Origin: Sciscionella marina DSM 45152
GTDB taxonomy: Bacteria > Actinomycetota > Actinomycetes > Mycobacteriales > Pseudonocardiaceae
DNA: 64,000 nucleotides
Assembly (NCBI RefSeq): GCF_000379465.1
Contig: NZ_KB905414.1
Location: forward strand, 307,342 to 371,341
Reading direction: 5' to 3'
Both the position numbers and the translations under genes were made by a program. Shown here piece after piece: positions 40,887 through 51,550 of this stretch. The first letter of the stretch is position 1; each line of letters starts with the position of its first letter. The notes under the pieces were generated by a model. That model worked only from the letters and a program-made list of their open reading frames with translations. It was not told the DNA's origin and did not search any database.

Positions 40887-42215
40887 TCACGGCAGAAACG
40901 CCCTGATGTTCTCCGGGACCTCACGGTCGAATGTCGCCCCGTTGAACGACCCGCCACGGTAGAAAACAGTCTGTTCGAACTGCGCGGCCGCATGGAAGAC
41001 AGCGTTGTCGAAGTCGGCGCCCCTCCTGAACAGACTGTGTCCGAACACCGCTACCGCGTTCCCTGATTCGCCAGCATGGAATGTTGTCCGACGGAACCGC
41101 GATTCATGGGTAAACATCACGTTGTCGAAGAACGCATTGGCATGAAATACCGTTCCGCTGAAGTCCGATATTCCACGCATCGTCGCATTACTGAAGCGGG
41201 CATCGTATCGAAAATCGGAATCCCAGAACACAGCGTGCCCACCAAAATCAGCGCGACTAAAATCAGCGATCCCCCGGAAACGCGTCACCGTCTTAGAGCC
41301 ATCTCCACTGAAGTTGGCATAATCCAGAAACACCGCACCCCCAAAGGAGCACGAATGGAATTCGCATCCAGAAAAACCCGTAGTGCCGTTAAATTTCGTG
41401 TTATTAAACAGAACTGAGTACCTGAATTCTGCTCTCGCGAAGGAACTGGAGCCATGGAATTCGGCCTCATCGAATCGGATGTCTCCAGCGAACTCAGTAC
41501 CATCGAAAACACAATCGCCGACAAACTGCGCGTCCACGAACGAAGCATCAGCCAGCTCACAGCCACTCAACGTGAAGTCGATGAGGGTCGCACCGTCGAG
41601 ATCGAGGGACATCTCTGGCCAGAATTCCGACCCAGGTGAGAGGTGTTTGGCGAGCACTCGTTGCGCCGCGATCCGTACCTGTCTCTCACCGGCTGCCCCA
41701 TCAGGATCGTATGGCATCCGCAGGTAGGCGCACAGCACGTTGACGATGGTCTTTCGCTGCCCGGTGATCTCCTGCGCCAACCGCTCGAGTGCGTAGATCC
41801 CACCAAGCCGTACTGCTGCTTTGTCGGATCCGATCTGATCCACGGCACTGGTATAGAGCTCATTGATTCGTCGCGCTTCGGCGTCACGTTCGGTGGCGGC
41901 CGCTGCCGAACGTTGCTGGGCCAGAGCACGTTCCTGCCGGTCGTGGTCGGCCTCGATCGCGCGCTGGCGTCGCCAAGCGAGGTAGAGGGCGAACACGCCA
42001 CCGCTACCTGCACCGACACTGAGGCCGATTTTCACGGCGTCCAGCACGCCCGACATTCGCCGGTCAGCGGGCAACCAGCTCGCTTCGATCCACCACACCA
42101 AGCCGCCGCCGACCGCGATCGTCAGCAGCACCGCCGCACAGGTGACCAGCAACAACGACCGACCGGTCACCGTATGCGAGTCAGTCGAGTGCGGCTCCTC
42201 AGCCGGCAAAGCCAC
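40887..42215 (-). CDS. membrane-anchored pentapeptide-repeat protein
   Basis: 442 residues. Two membrane helices (about 20-42 and 58-80) are followed by a coiled-coil-like charged stretch (RRQRAIEADHDRQERALAQQ) and a conserved helical segment (AVRLGGIYALERLAQEI). From about 200 on come at least 25 pentapeptide repeats of the A(D/N)F type (DFSRADFGGHAVFWDSDF and so on), which should fold into a right-handed quadrilateral beta helix. The segment 41.05-41.56 kb is visibly lower in GC. The YALERLA-plus-repeats layout recurs in actinobacteria and phage-defence neighbourhoods, but its function is not known. Confidence 0.85.
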   Translation of the reverse strand: MALPAEEPHSTDSHTVTGRSLLLVTCAAVLLTIAVGGGLVWWIEASWLPADRRMSGVLDAVKIGLSVGAGSGGVFALYLAWRRQRAIEADHDRQERALAQQRSAAAATERDAEARRINELYTSAVDQIGSDKAAVRLGGIYALERLAQEITGQRKTIVNVLCAYLRMPYDPDGAAGERQVRIAAQRVLAKHLSPGSEFWPEMSLDLDGATLIDFTLSGCELADASFVDAQFVGDCVFDGTEFAGDIRFDEAEFHGSSSFARAEFRYSVLFNNTKFNGTTGFSGCEFHSCSFGGAVFLDYANFSGDGSKTVTRFRGIADFSRADFGGHAVFWDSDFRYDARFSNATMRGISDFSGTVFHANAFFDNVMFTHESRFRRTTFHAGESGNAVAVFGHSLFRRGADFDNAVFHAAAQFEQTVFYRGGSFNGATFDREVPENIRAFLP

Positions 42216-42220
42216 CCCGC

Positions 42221-42829
42221 TCAGGACTCGGCGAAGGTGCGCAGCGCAGGGAGCAGTTCACGCAGTGCGCGCCCGCGGTGCGAGAGCTCGTCCTTGCGTT
42301 CATCGGACAGTTCCGCCGCGGTGTACCCGGGTTCCTCGAGCGGGGCGAAGATCGGGTCGTAGCCGAACCCGTTGGTGCCACGAGGTTCGCGCACGAGGCG
42401 GCCGGGCCAGGTACCGCGTACGACGGTTTCCTGACCATCCGGCCGGACCAGGGCCGCGGCGCTGACGAACGCTGCGCCGAGCCGTTCCTCGGGAACGTCG
42501 CGAACCTGGGCGAGCAGCAGTTCGAGGTTGGTCTTGTCCTGGCCGTGTTGCCCGGACCAGCGCGCGGACAGCACACCGGGCATGCCGTTGAGCGCGTCCA
42601 CGGCGAGCCCGGAGTCGTCGGCGACCGCGGCGAGACCGGTGGCGCGCACCGCATCGCGTGCTTTGTCGAGGGCGTTCCCCTCGAAATCCGGTGCAGTCTC
42701 GGGGGCCTCGTCGAAGGGCGGGACGGAGTTGAGGTCGAGCAGCTCGAGTCCGATTCCCGCGGCGGCGAGGATGCGTTCGAGCTCGACGCGCTTGTGCTGG
42801 TTGCGCGTGGCGATCAGCAAGGTGCTCAT
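42221..42829 (-). CDS. rdgB: RdgB/HAM1 XTP/dITP pyrophosphatase
   Basis: 202 residues. Starts [14 protein letters not shown] (nucleotide loop), has [18 protein letters not shown] (catalytic Asp) and [11 protein letters not shown]. Removes ITP, dITP and XTP from the nucleotide pool. ATG overlaps the rph stop by 4 bases, the same pairing as Rv1340-Rv1341. Confidence 0.96.
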   Translation of the reverse strand: MSTLLIATRNQHKRVELERILAAAGIGLELLDLNSVPPFDEAPETAPDFEGNALDKARDAVRATGLAAVADDSGLAVDALNGMPGVLSARWSGQHGQDKTNLELLLAQVRDVPEERLGAAFVSAAALVRPDGQETVVRGTWPGRLVREPRGTNGFGYDPIFAPLEEPGYTAAELSDERKDELSHRGRALRELLPALRTFAES

Positions 42830-43611
42830 TTGCCCTTGCCCTTCCCACCGGATTTGTTCGCCGGGGGCTCGGGCAGTTCGCCGGGGTAGGGCGCCTCGAG
42901 CGCGGCGGCCTGGATCTTGCAGAGCTCGTCGCAGCCCGCGGTGGCCAGGTCGAGCATCTTGTCGAGGGTGGAGCGGGGGAAGGTGGCGCCCTCCCCGGTG
43001 CCCTGCACCTCGACGAGGGTGCCCGCGTCGGTGGCGACCACGTTCATGTCGACCTCGGCGCGCGAGTCTTCCTCGTAGGGCAGGTCGAGCCGGACCCGCC
43101 CGTCGACCACGCCGACACTGATCGCGGAGACGGCGCAGGAAAGCGGTTTCGGGTCGGCGAGCGCTCCGGCGGCGCGCAGCCAGGTGACGGCGTCGTGCAG
43201 GGCGACGTAGCCACCGGTGATCGCCGCGGTCCGGGTTCCGCCGTCGGCCTGCAGGACGTCGCAGTCGATCACGATGGTGTTCTCGCCGAGCGCGGCGAGG
43301 TCGATGCAGGCGCGCAGCGATCGGCCGACGAGCCGGGAGATCTCGTGGGTGCGCCCGCCGATCTTGCCCTTGACGGATTCGCGGTCGCCGCGGGTGTGCG
43401 TCGCGGAGGGGAGCATCGCGTACTCGGCGGTCACCCAGCCGAGCCCGGAGCCGGTGCGCCAGCGCGGGACCCCTTCGGTGACACTCGCGGCGCACAGCAC
43501 GCGGGTGTTGCCGAACTCGACGAGTACCGAGCCGGCGGGCCAGTCCTGGAAGCCCCGGGTGAGTTTGATGTCCCGAAGCTGGTCATCGTTTCTGCCATCG
43601 GTGCGAGCCAC
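42826..43611 (-). CDS. rph: ribonuclease PH
   Basis: 261 residues, slightly long owing to a Lys/Gly-rich tail ([10 protein letters not shown]). Conserved [37 protein letters not shown] and [13 protein letters not shown] are present. Phosphorolytic 3' trimming of tRNA precursors as a hexameric ring. Lies between the metallo-hydrolase and rdgB genes as in mycobacteria. Confidence 0.97.
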   Translation of the reverse strand: MARTDGRNDDQLRDIKLTRGFQDWPAGSVLVEFGNTRVLCAASVTEGVPRWRTGSGLGWVTAEYAMLPSATHTRGDRESVKGKIGGRTHEISRLVGRSLRACIDLAALGENTIVIDCDVLQADGGTRTAAITGGYVALHDAVTWLRAAGALADPKPLSCAVSAISVGVVDGRVRLDLPYEEDSRAEVDMNVVATDAGTLVEVQGTGEGATFPRSTLDKMLDLATAGCDELCKIQAAALEAPYPGELPEPPANKSGGKGKGK

Positions 43612-43620
43612 GCGAACACC

Positions 43621-44391
43621 CTATATGGCATACCTCGAGCCGCTGCTGACCACCGTTGGGCGGGCCCCGTACGACTCCTTGGCCTCGGCGATCACCGCGC
43701 CGGGATCGGTCCACGGCGGGATGTGGGTCAGCAGCAGCCGCTTGGCCCCGGCCCGCGCGGCCAGCTCACCCGCCTCGCGCCCGGAAAGGTGCAGCGCGGG
43801 CGGGCGATCCGGGCCGTGGGTCCAGGAGGCCTCGCACAGCAGCGCGTCCGCGTCCGCGGCCAGTTCCTCCAGTGCCGGGGTCATGGCGGTGTCCCCGGTA
43901 TAAGCCAGCACGGTGTCGCCGTGCCGGATCCGGAAACCGAAGGCCTGGCACACGTGCAGCACCGGGAACACGGTGACCTCGAAGGGACCCAGGTGCAGGG
44001 TCTGCGCGGCCAGCGAATGGAAGGCGAACACGTCACCGAGGTCGGTCTCGGCGAGCTCCTTCGCACAAGGGGCGTGCGCCGCGGCCAACCGGCTCGGCGC
44101 CTCGGCGGGGGCGTACACGTCGAGTTTGTGCCGCCTCGGGTCGAAGGGCGGCTCGGGGTGGAACCGCCGGTGCACGATCAGCGAGGTGAAGTCCGCGCAG
44201 TGGTCCGGATGCAGGTGCGAGAGCAGCAGCGCGTCGATGGCGAACGGGTCGAGCAGGGCGGAGAGCACCGAGAGGGTCCCGTTGCCCAGATCCATGACCA
44301 GCCGATACCCCTCGGCCTCGACGAGATACCCGGAAGCGGGCGCGCCTGGCCCGGCGAAACTACCCGAGCATCCCAAGACCGTCAGCTGCAC
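43621..44391 (-). CDS. MBL-fold hydrolase (Rv1339-like, atypical cyclic-nucleotide phosphodiesterase)
   Basis: 256 residues. Metal motif S-H59-L-H61-P-D63-H64, with the later GDTAMT and LTHIPPW ligands. Its place between murI and rph matches Rv1339, reported to lower cAMP as an atypical class II phosphodiesterase; the same role is inferred here. Ends 9 bases before the rph start. Confidence 0.9.
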   Translation of the reverse strand: MQLTVLGCSGSFAGPGAPASGYLVEAEGYRLVMDLGNGTLSVLSALLDPFAIDALLLSHLHPDHCADFTSLIVHRRFHPEPPFDPRRHKLDVYAPAEAPSRLAAAHAPCAKELAETDLGDVFAFHSLAAQTLHLGPFEVTVFPVLHVCQAFGFRIRHGDTVLAYTGDTAMTPALEELAADADALLCEASWTHGPDRPPALHLSGREAGELAARAGAKRLLLTHIPPWTDPGAVIAEAKESYGARPTVVSSGSRYAI

Positions 44392-44460
44392 ATTGTGCAG
44401 CGTTACATACTACGGAGGGGCATCAAAAGGGCGAGCGGTACGGACCACACCGTGATCCAG

Positions 44461-45297
44461 CTAGCTGTGTCCCAGGTCGGGGCCGAGACGGTGTCCTAAA
44501 AGCCGGGCGGCCAGCTTGTCGAAGGCGCCCTGGTCGCCGGTGGCGAGCACGACGTGCTCCGGTGGCTGGTCCTCCGGCGCGGCGAGCTCGGTCTCGGTGA
44601 GCACGCGCACCACATCCTTGGTGGTCTCCTCGGCGCTGGAGACGAGCGTGACCGAGTCCCCCATCGCGATCTGCAGTACCCCGGTGAGCAGCGGATAGTG
44701 CGTGCAACCGAGCACCAGGGTGTCCACACCGGCGCGCTGCAGTGGTTCCAGGTATCCCTGGGCGAGGCCGAGCACCTGCCGACCGGAGGTGATACCGCGC
44801 TCCACGAAGTCGACGAACCGCGGGCAGGCGGCACTGGTGACGGTGAGCCCGCTGGCAGCGACGAAGGCGTCCTGGTAAGCGCGCGACCGCACGGTCCCCT
44901 CGGTGCCGATCACCCCGACCCGCCCGCTGCGCGTGGTGTTCACCGCGCGGCGTACCGCGGGAAGCACCACCTCGATGACCGGGATGTCATAGCGTTCCCG
45001 CGCATCCCGCAGACAGGCCGCCGAGGCCGTGTTGCAGGCGATGACCAGCATCTTCACCCCGTCGGCCACGAGCGCGTCCATCAGTTCGAGCGCGCGGGCC
45101 CGCACCGTGGCGATCGGCAGCGGGCCATACGGGGCCACCGCGGTGTCCCCGATGTAGCGGATCGATTCGCCGGGCAGCTGGTCCATGATCGCCCTGGCGA
45201 CCGTGAGCCCACCGACGCCGGAATCGAAGACGCCGATGGGCGAGGAGCTCGTGCTCACGTGCTGCTGTGTCGTCGGTTCGCTCGCAAGCCCGCTCAC
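44461..45297 (-). CDS. murI: glutamate racemase
   Basis: 278 residues. The catalytic cysteines are Cys88 (IACNTASA) and Cys198 (LGCTHYPLL), with [13 protein letters not shown] at the start. Makes D-glutamate for peptidoglycan. The GTG overlaps the rhomboid stop (GTGA). The first 13 residues ([11 protein letters not shown]...) come from a dispersed DNA repeat also seen at the pncA start; an internal GTG at 45258 could be the ancestral start. Confidence 0.96.
   Translation of the reverse strand: MSGLASEPTTQQHVSTSSSPIGVFDSGVGGLTVARAIMDQLPGESIRYIGDTAVAPYGPLPIATVRARALELMDALVADGVKMLVIACNTASAACLRDARERYDIPVIEVVLPAVRRAVNTTRSGRVGVIGTEGTVRSRAYQDAFVAASGLTVTSAACPRFVDFVERGITSGRQVLGLAQGYLEPLQRAGVDTLVLGCTHYPLLTGVLQIAMGDSVTLVSSAEETTKDVVRVLTETELAAPEDQPPEHVVLATGDQGAFDKLAARLLGHRLGPDLGHS
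45276..45297 (-). repeat. dispersed GCTTGCGAGCGAACC repeat at murI start
   Basis: The first 22 bases of murI and of pncA (57509-57530, plus strand) agree at 20 positions, including the full core GCTTGCGAGCGAACC, though the proteins are unrelated. It encodes S-x-L-A-S-E-P in both. Looks like a mobile or recurrent element that supplies start codons. Confidence 0.5.
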
Positions 45298-45956
45298 GGA
45301 GTACTGATGGTAGTCGGCGCGCTTTCCTCGCTCTTACGCTTGCCCGCTTTCGCTGCCTTGGCCGCGAGCCAGGCGGCCAGCACCCCGCCGAGCGCGCCGA
45401 ACAGGTGCGCCTGCCAGGAGATGCCGGGATTCAGCCCGGGGATGAGCCCGAAAAGAGTGGAGCCCCAGAAGAACAACAGCACGATCGCCACGATGATCTG
45501 CCCGAAGCTGCGGTTGAACAGCCCGCGCACGAGCAGGAAGGCCAGCCAGCCGAAGGCGATCCCGGAGGCGCCGATGGTCACCCCGCTGCCGGTCAGCCAT
45601 ACCCCGATCCCGCTGACCAGCCAGATCAGTACGGTGGAGGCGATCCACGGCCCGATCCCCACCGCCATGGCGAGGAACCCGAAGATCAGCACCGGGATCG
45701 TGTTACCGAACAGGTGCGCCCAGCCACCATGCAGAAGTGGTGCCCACACGATGCCCGGCAGCCCGGAAAGCGACCGCGCATCGATCCCGTACTGACGCAG
45801 ATCCCAGTGGAAGCCGAGCCAGTTCACCAGCGAGATCAGGTAAAGCGCCGCGGTGAACGAGACGATCACCAGGCCCGCGCGCACCGGGGAGGCGGGCAGG
45901 ACGCGTTTGGTCAGCGAGTTGCTCGTGGCCGGTACCGGAGCGGGCTGCGTGGTCAT
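45294..45956 (-). CDS. rhomboid family intramembrane serine protease
   Basis: 220 residues with about six membrane helices. The catalytic dyad is Ser131 in GASG and His184 in [11 protein letters not shown]; the [10 protein letters not shown] loop is also conserved. Cleaves membrane proteins within the bilayer. Start MTTQPAP is chosen over an upstream in-frame ATG. Corresponds to Rv1337 next to murI. Confidence 0.93.
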   Translation of the reverse strand: MTTQPAPVPATSNSLTKRVLPASPVRAGLVIVSFTAALYLISLVNWLGFHWDLRQYGIDARSLSGLPGIVWAPLLHGGWAHLFGNTIPVLIFGFLAMAVGIGPWIASTVLIWLVSGIGVWLTGSGVTIGASGIAFGWLAFLLVRGLFNRSFGQIIVAIVLLFFWGSTLFGLIPGLNPGISWQAHLFGALGGVLAAWLAAKAAKAGKRKSEESAPTTISTP

Positions 45957-45998
45957 GTCTCCACGGTAGCCCCGTGAATGGTCCATCGGCTCGGGGAG

Positions 45999-46020
45999 AA
46001 CCCTGGGATTCCCCAGGGTT
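45999..46020. other. hairpin in the divergent rhomboid/amidohydrolase gap
   Basis: AACCCTGGG (45999-46007) and CCCAGGGTT (46012-46020) form a perfect 9-bp stem with a 4-base loop, 42 bases upstream of the rhomboid start. In a divergent intergenic region it is more likely an operator than a terminator. No regulator gene is adjacent. Confidence 0.4.
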
Positions 46021-46150
46021 CGCGTGCGAGGATGCCCTCAATCGCGACAACCCGAGGGAGAGTTTCCGTGACCCTGCCGACCCGATCGGCCCTTTCCTGC
46101 GCGCCTTGGGCCGCAGGCGGCCCTACGATGCTCGGAAAGGAGCCGCTCTC

Positions 46151-47776
46151 GTGACCGAACGGCTCAGCGGCGAACCGCAGATCGTCACCGCTGCCCACAT
46201 CCACACCATGACCGGTGAGCCCGCGCGGGCCTTCGCGTACTCCGGCGAGCGGATCCTCGCCACCGGGGAACTCGCCGAGTTGCGGGAGTCCTTCCCCGGG
46301 GCGCGGGTGCACGATTTCGGCGCGGCCACGGTGGTTCCCGGGTTCAACGACGCGCACCAGCACCCGACGATCTGCGCCGAGCAGACCCTGCAGGTCGACC
46401 TCTCCCCCGACCGCATCCGCGATACCGAGCAGCTGATCGCCGCGCTCGCCGAACGGGCCGCGCACACCCCGAAAGGCCAGTGGGTGATCGGTTCCGGATA
46501 CGACCACTACCGCTCGGGCGGCGGCGTCGAGCTCACCCGCGCCGAGCTGGACCGTGCCTGCCCGGAACACCCGGCACTCGTGGTGAGCGTGACCCTGCAC
46601 GCAGGCACGGTGAACACCGCGGGCCTCCGGCTGGCCGGACTGCAGCGGCCCGAGGACGCCCCGCCCGGTGGAGAACTCGGCGTCGGTGCCGATGGCGAAC
46701 TGAACGGGGTCATGCACGACCAGGTGCTCTACGACCTCGCCTTCCCCGCGTTCACCAAGCGCGAGACGATCGTGCCCCAGCCCGAACCGGCCGACCTGCA
46801 GCAGGCGTTCTGCGATTTCGCGATGCGGCTGCACGCGGCCGGGATCACCTCGGCCGGTGACGCCCTTGTCGCCCCTAAGAGCTGGGAACTGCTCGATGCC
46901 GTGGAACGCAGCGGGCGGCTCACGCTGCGGGTCAACGCGCTGGCCTCCTACGACCACTTCGACTACTTCCGCGCGCTCGAACGCCCCGCACCGGACGCGG
47001 TGACCCGGCTGCGCCTCGGCGGGATCAAGACCTTCGCGGACGGCGCGGTCAACGGCGGCATGTGCCTCGTCGAGGAACCGGTGATCGGCGCGACGGGCAA
47101 CGGGATCGCGCGCATGGAGCCCGAGGAGATGAACGAGGTCGTACGCACCGTGCACGATGCGGGCTGGCGGGTCGCGGTGCACGCCAACGGGGACCGCGCG
47201 GTGCGCTATGTGCTGGACGCCATCGAGGCCGCGCAGCAGGCGAACCCGCGCGCGGATGTGCGCCACCGGCTGGAACACACCAGCGTGCTCAACACCGAGG
47301 TGATCAAACGGATGGCCGCTCTCGGCGCGGTCGCGGTGCCGTTCGCCGAGTACGCGCTCGCGCACGGGGACAAGCTGCGCGCCTACTACGAGCCCGAGCG
47401 CCGTGAGCGGATGTTCGCCCACCGCGCGCTGCTCGATGCCGGGGTGCCCGTCGCCGGTTCCTCCGACTACCCGTGCGGGCCCTACGAACCGCTGTTCGCG
47501 ATGCGCAGCTGCGTGGCCCGCAAGGACCGGACCGGCGCCGAATTCGGTCCCTCGCAACGGATTTCGGCCACCGAGGCACTTGCCCTGTTCACCACGGGCG
47601 CGGCGTACAGCTCGGCCGAGGAACACACCAAGGGCAAGCTCGCGGAGGGCCAGCTCGCCGATTTCGTGGTGCTCGACGCGGATCCGGCGCAGGTGGATCC
47701 GGACGAGCTCTCCGAGATCCCGGTGCGCCAGACCTGGGTCGGCGGCGAACGGGTCTGGGCCGCGGACGGCGAATAG
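46151..47776 (+). CDS. YtcJ-like metal-dependent amidohydrolase
   Basis: 541 residues of the amidohydrolase superfamily: the N-terminal metal loop PGFNDAHQHP, a lysine/aspartate-bearing segment GGIKTFADGAVNGG, histidines in AVHANGDRAV and RLEHTSV, and catalytic Asp in VAGSSDYPCGP. Family members hydrolyse amides or formamides; substrate unknown. GTG chosen because AAAGGAG precedes it by about 8 bases. The DinB gene follows by 13 bases. Confidence 0.88.
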   Translation: MTERLSGEPQIVTAAHIHTMTGEPARAFAYSGERILATGELAELRESFPGARVHDFGAATVVPGFNDAHQHPTICAEQTLQVDLSPDRIRDTEQLIAALAERAAHTPKGQWVIGSGYDHYRSGGGVELTRAELDRACPEHPALVVSVTLHAGTVNTAGLRLAGLQRPEDAPPGGELGVGADGELNGVMHDQVLYDLAFPAFTKRETIVPQPEPADLQQAFCDFAMRLHAAGITSAGDALVAPKSWELLDAVERSGRLTLRVNALASYDHFDYFRALERPAPDAVTRLRLGGIKTFADGAVNGGMCLVEEPVIGATGNGIARMEPEEMNEVVRTVHDAGWRVAVHANGDRAVRYVLDAIEAAQQANPRADVRHRLEHTSVLNTEVIKRMAALGAVAVPFAEYALAHGDKLRAYYEPERRERMFAHRALLDAGVPVAGSSDYPCGPYEPLFAMRSCVARKDRTGAEFGPSQRISATEALALFTTGAAYSSAEEHTKGKLAEGQLADFVVLDADPAQVDPDELSEIPVRQTWVGGERVWAADGE

Positions 47777-47789
47777 GCAGGACCGGAAC

Positions 47790-48338
47790 ATGGACGAGAG
47801 TGGTGCGGGCACCGACAACGGCCTCCGGCACGGCATCACCGAACCGGCCCACCGGGGCGGCGAACGCACCGCCCTGCTCGGTTTCCTGCGCCGCCAGCGC
47901 GAACTGGTGGCGTGGAAGGTTCGCGATATCCCCGAGGAGGTGCTGCACTCGGTGTCCACGCCGAGCGGGCTGACGCTGCCCGGTGTGGTGCGCCACCTGA
48001 CCAATGTGGAGCGCTCATGGATCCGGGACGTCTTCGCCGGGCAGGACGGACTGGTCTTCGACTGGACCGAGGCGGATCCCGACGGGGAGTTCCACGTGCC
48101 CGGCGAGGTCACCATGGCCGAATTGCTCGCCGACTACGCCGCCGAGGCCCGGCGTTGCGAGGCAGTGGTTTCGGCGGCCGCGTCACTCGACGTGCCCTCG
48201 GCCACGCGCGGCTTCTCCCTGCGGTGGATCCTGCTGCACCTGATCGAGGAAACCGCGCGCCACCTGGGGCACATCGACCTGCTCCGGGAGAAGGCCGACG
48301 GCCGGGTCGGTGAAGAACCGGGTGAGGAACCGAGCTAG
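47790..48338 (+). CDS. DinB/DUF664 family protein
   Basis: 182 residues, four-helix DinB fold. The three metal histidines are in VVRHLTNVERSW and in LLHLIEETARHLGHIDLLRE. Related mycothiol-dependent enzymes use this fold, so a mycothiol transferase-like role is possible but not shown. Probably co-transcribed with the amidohydrolase. Confidence 0.85.
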   Translation: MDESGAGTDNGLRHGITEPAHRGGERTALLGFLRRQRELVAWKVRDIPEEVLHSVSTPSGLTLPGVVRHLTNVERSWIRDVFAGQDGLVFDWTEADPDGEFHVPGEVTMAELLADYAAEARRCEAVVSAAASLDVPSATRGFSLRWILLHLIEETARHLGHIDLLREKADGRVGEEPGEEPS

Positions 48339-48350
48339 GGGTTCCGGGAA

Positions 48351-48815
48351 TCAGCTGAGCGTGCGCGGGGCGATCGTGACCGGCGCTCCGGCGACCGGAA
48401 AGTCGGTCGCGCCGGTGCAGTCCCCGATCGGCTGGTGTCCGGTCGCCGTGCGCACGTGCGCGGTCCGCACGGGCCTGGTACCCGGCGTCGGCTTGTCCCG
48501 ATCGAGTTCGACCGTCCAGTACCGATCGATCCCGGCTTCGGCGTACTCGGCGAGTCTGGTGACGCCCTCGGTACGCCGGGATCCCGGGCAAAGCACCTCG
48601 ACGACCGAGTGCGCACTCGACCTCCACCGCCGATGCCTCGGCGGGCAGCCCCGCTTCGAGCTGACTGGCCAGTCGCCGGGCGGCCCGCCGGTGAATCGGT
48701 AGTGGCCGCGGTGTCACCGCGAGCACGCCTCGGCACGTTCGAGCCGATGCCGGTCGTCCTCAGGCAGCCCCTCCCAGTCCGCGAGGGTCAGCAGGCGCGT
48801 CGGCCAACTCCTCAT
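48351..48815 (-). pseudogene. Uma2 family restriction-endonuclease-like gene, decayed
   Basis: The 5' part reads MRSWPTRLLTLADWEGLPED and DRHRLERAE. A frame change near 48722 leads into VTPRPLPIHRRAARRLASQLE, and another near 48610 into EVLCPGSRRTEGVTRLAEYAEAGIDRYW. Between the last two pieces about 40-60 codons, including the catalytic PD-(D/E)xK region, are missing. The pieces keep the order of an intact Uma2 protein, so this is an internally deleted and frameshifted copy. Confidence 0.75.
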
Positions 48816-48816
48816 T

Positions 48817-50041
<1,225 letters not shown>

Positions 50042-50118
50042 GGTGTTTCTCCTCGGAGTTCGGGTTCGGATACTGCCGGCGCTATCAACAACGTCAGGCG
50101 AGCCTGCGGTTATTCTGC

Positions 50119-50526
50119 TTATTCGACGATCGACACGTCTTCTTCGGTGACCACACCGTCGAGGATGCGGTAGGAACGGAACTCGTGGCTGTCCGGTTCC
50201 CTGGTGGACACCAGCACGTAGTGTGCGTTCGGTTCGGAGGCGTACGAGATGTCGGTCCGACTCGGGTACGCCTCGGTCGCGGTGTGCGAGTGGTAGATCA
50301 CCACCGGTTCCTCATCGGCGGCGTCCATCTCCCGCCACACCTTGAGCTGCTCGCTCGAATCGAACCGGTAGAAGGTGGGCGACCGCTCCGCGTTGATCAT
50401 CTCGATCATGCGGACAGGCCGATCCGATCCCTCCGGGCCTGCGATGACCCCGCACGCCTCGTCCGGGTGATCCCGGCGGGCGTGCGCGAGGATCGCGTCA
50501 ACGAGATCTCGACCGATGCTCAACAC
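50119..50526 (-). CDS. mec: Mec, JAMM/MPN peptidase releasing cysteine from CysO
   Basis: 135 residues. The zinc motif is E23, then H79-S-H81-x7-S89-x2-D92, the JAMM signature. Hydrolyses the CysO-cysteine adduct. Starts with GTG. First gene of mec-cysO-cysM, with 77 bases to cysO. Confidence 0.93.
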   Translation of the reverse strand: MLSIGRDLVDAILAHARRDHPDEACGVIAGPEGSDRPVRMIEMINAERSPTFYRFDSSEQLKVWREMDAADEEPVVIYHSHTATEAYPSRTDISYASEPNAHYVLVSTREPDSHEFRSYRILDGVVTEEDVSIVE

Positions 50527-50536
50527 GCATCCGATC

Positions 50537-51511
50537 CTACTGGTTGGCGCTGCCCGTTCCAGGGGATGAGATATCCAGCTCGAAGGTCTGGCCGCGCAGT
50601 TCTCCGGTACCGAACCCGGGGTGCGCCGTCTCCTCGGCGAGGCGGAACCCGGCCCGCTCGTAGATCCGCCGCGCGTCGGTGAGCACGTGCGTGGTCCACA
50701 ACACGACCCTGCGATATCCGGTGCGGCGGGCGAACTCCACGCATTCGCGCACCAGCCGGGAACCCACCCCGAGTCCGCGCGCCCGGGGTTCCACGAGCAG
50801 GCAGCGCAGCCGCGCGGTCTCGGCGTCCGCGCGCATACAGAACACCGCGCCCACGGCCTCCCCGTCCAGCTCGGCGATCCACGCGGCCTCGCGCTCGGTG
50901 TCCCCGCGGGCGGCGAAATCGGCGATGATCCCAGCCACGAGGGTTTCGTAGCTCGCATCCCAGCCGTACTCCTCGGCGTAGCGCGCTCCGTTGCGGGCGA
51001 TCACCTGGCCGAGTTCACCGGGCCGGGGCGCACGCAGCACCATCGTGCGCGACCGCGGCCGCTCACCGAGCACCTCGCGCACCGTACGCAGCGCGTCGAG
51101 CAGCCGATCGCGCTCGGCCCCGGTCAGGTCCGCCAGGTGCTCCCCGATGTGCGCCGAGGAGGCCCGATCCTGTTCGGCCTGCGCGGACCTGCCCCTCTCG
51201 GTGAGTGTGACCAGGTGTTTGCGCGCGTCCGCGGCGGGTTCCTTGACCGCGAGCCCATCGGTGGCGAACCCGCGCAGGATCCGGCTCAAGTACCCGGGAT
51301 CGAGGCCGAGCCGGGTGCGCAGTTCGGTGGTGTCGATGCCCGGGGTCTCGGCGATCTCGTAGAGCACCCGGGATTCGGCCAGCGAGTAGCCGAGCCCCAT
51401 GGCGCGATAGTCGAGCAGGCCGATGTGGTTGGTGTAGAAGCGGTTGAACGCGCGGACCTCGCCGATGGCATGCGAATCCTGCGACTGCTGCGACTTCGTT
51501 GTCGATTTCAT
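50537..51511 (-). CDS. MarR-GNAT fusion protein
   Basis: 324 residues. An N-terminal MarR winged helix (about 1-150; GIDTTELRTRLGLDPGYLSRILRGF, then KEPAADARKHLVTLTERG) is joined to a GNAT acetyltransferase (about 165-320; CLLVEPRARGLGVGSRLVRECVEFA is the acetyl-CoA loop). The ATG follows GAGGTGGG. A large palindrome 15 bases upstream is a probable autoregulatory site. The fusion type is known in actinobacteria; its acetyl acceptor is not. Confidence 0.88.
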   Translation of the reverse strand: MKSTTKSQQSQDSHAIGEVRAFNRFYTNHIGLLDYRAMGLGYSLAESRVLYEIAETPGIDTTELRTRLGLDPGYLSRILRGFATDGLAVKEPAADARKHLVTLTERGRSAQAEQDRASSAHIGEHLADLTGAERDRLLDALRTVREVLGERPRSRTMVLRAPRPGELGQVIARNGARYAEEYGWDASYETLVAGIIADFAARGDTEREAAWIAELDGEAVGAVFCMRADAETARLRCLLVEPRARGLGVGSRLVRECVEFARRTGYRRVVLWTTHVLTDARRIYERAGFRLAEETAHPGFGTGELRGQTFELDISSPGTGSANQ

Positions 51512-51525
51512 TGCCCACCTCGAGG

Positions 51526-51550
51526 AACTCATTGACTCCGTCAACGAGTT
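51526..51550 (-). promoter_or_regulatory. MarR-type operator upstream of the MarR-GNAT gene
   Basis: AACTCATTGAC (51526-51536) and GTCAACGAGTT (51540-51550) are 11-base arms with one mismatch around TCC. The size and TTGAC/GTCAA core fit MarR sites. It also lies at the end of the second DUF2017 gene, whose stop is within it. Confidence 0.6.

Noticed and set aside
45953..48115. A 720-codon minus-strand frame opposite the amidohydrolase and DinB genes
   Set aside because: Antisense to two genes with clear catalytic motifs; low-complexity translation.
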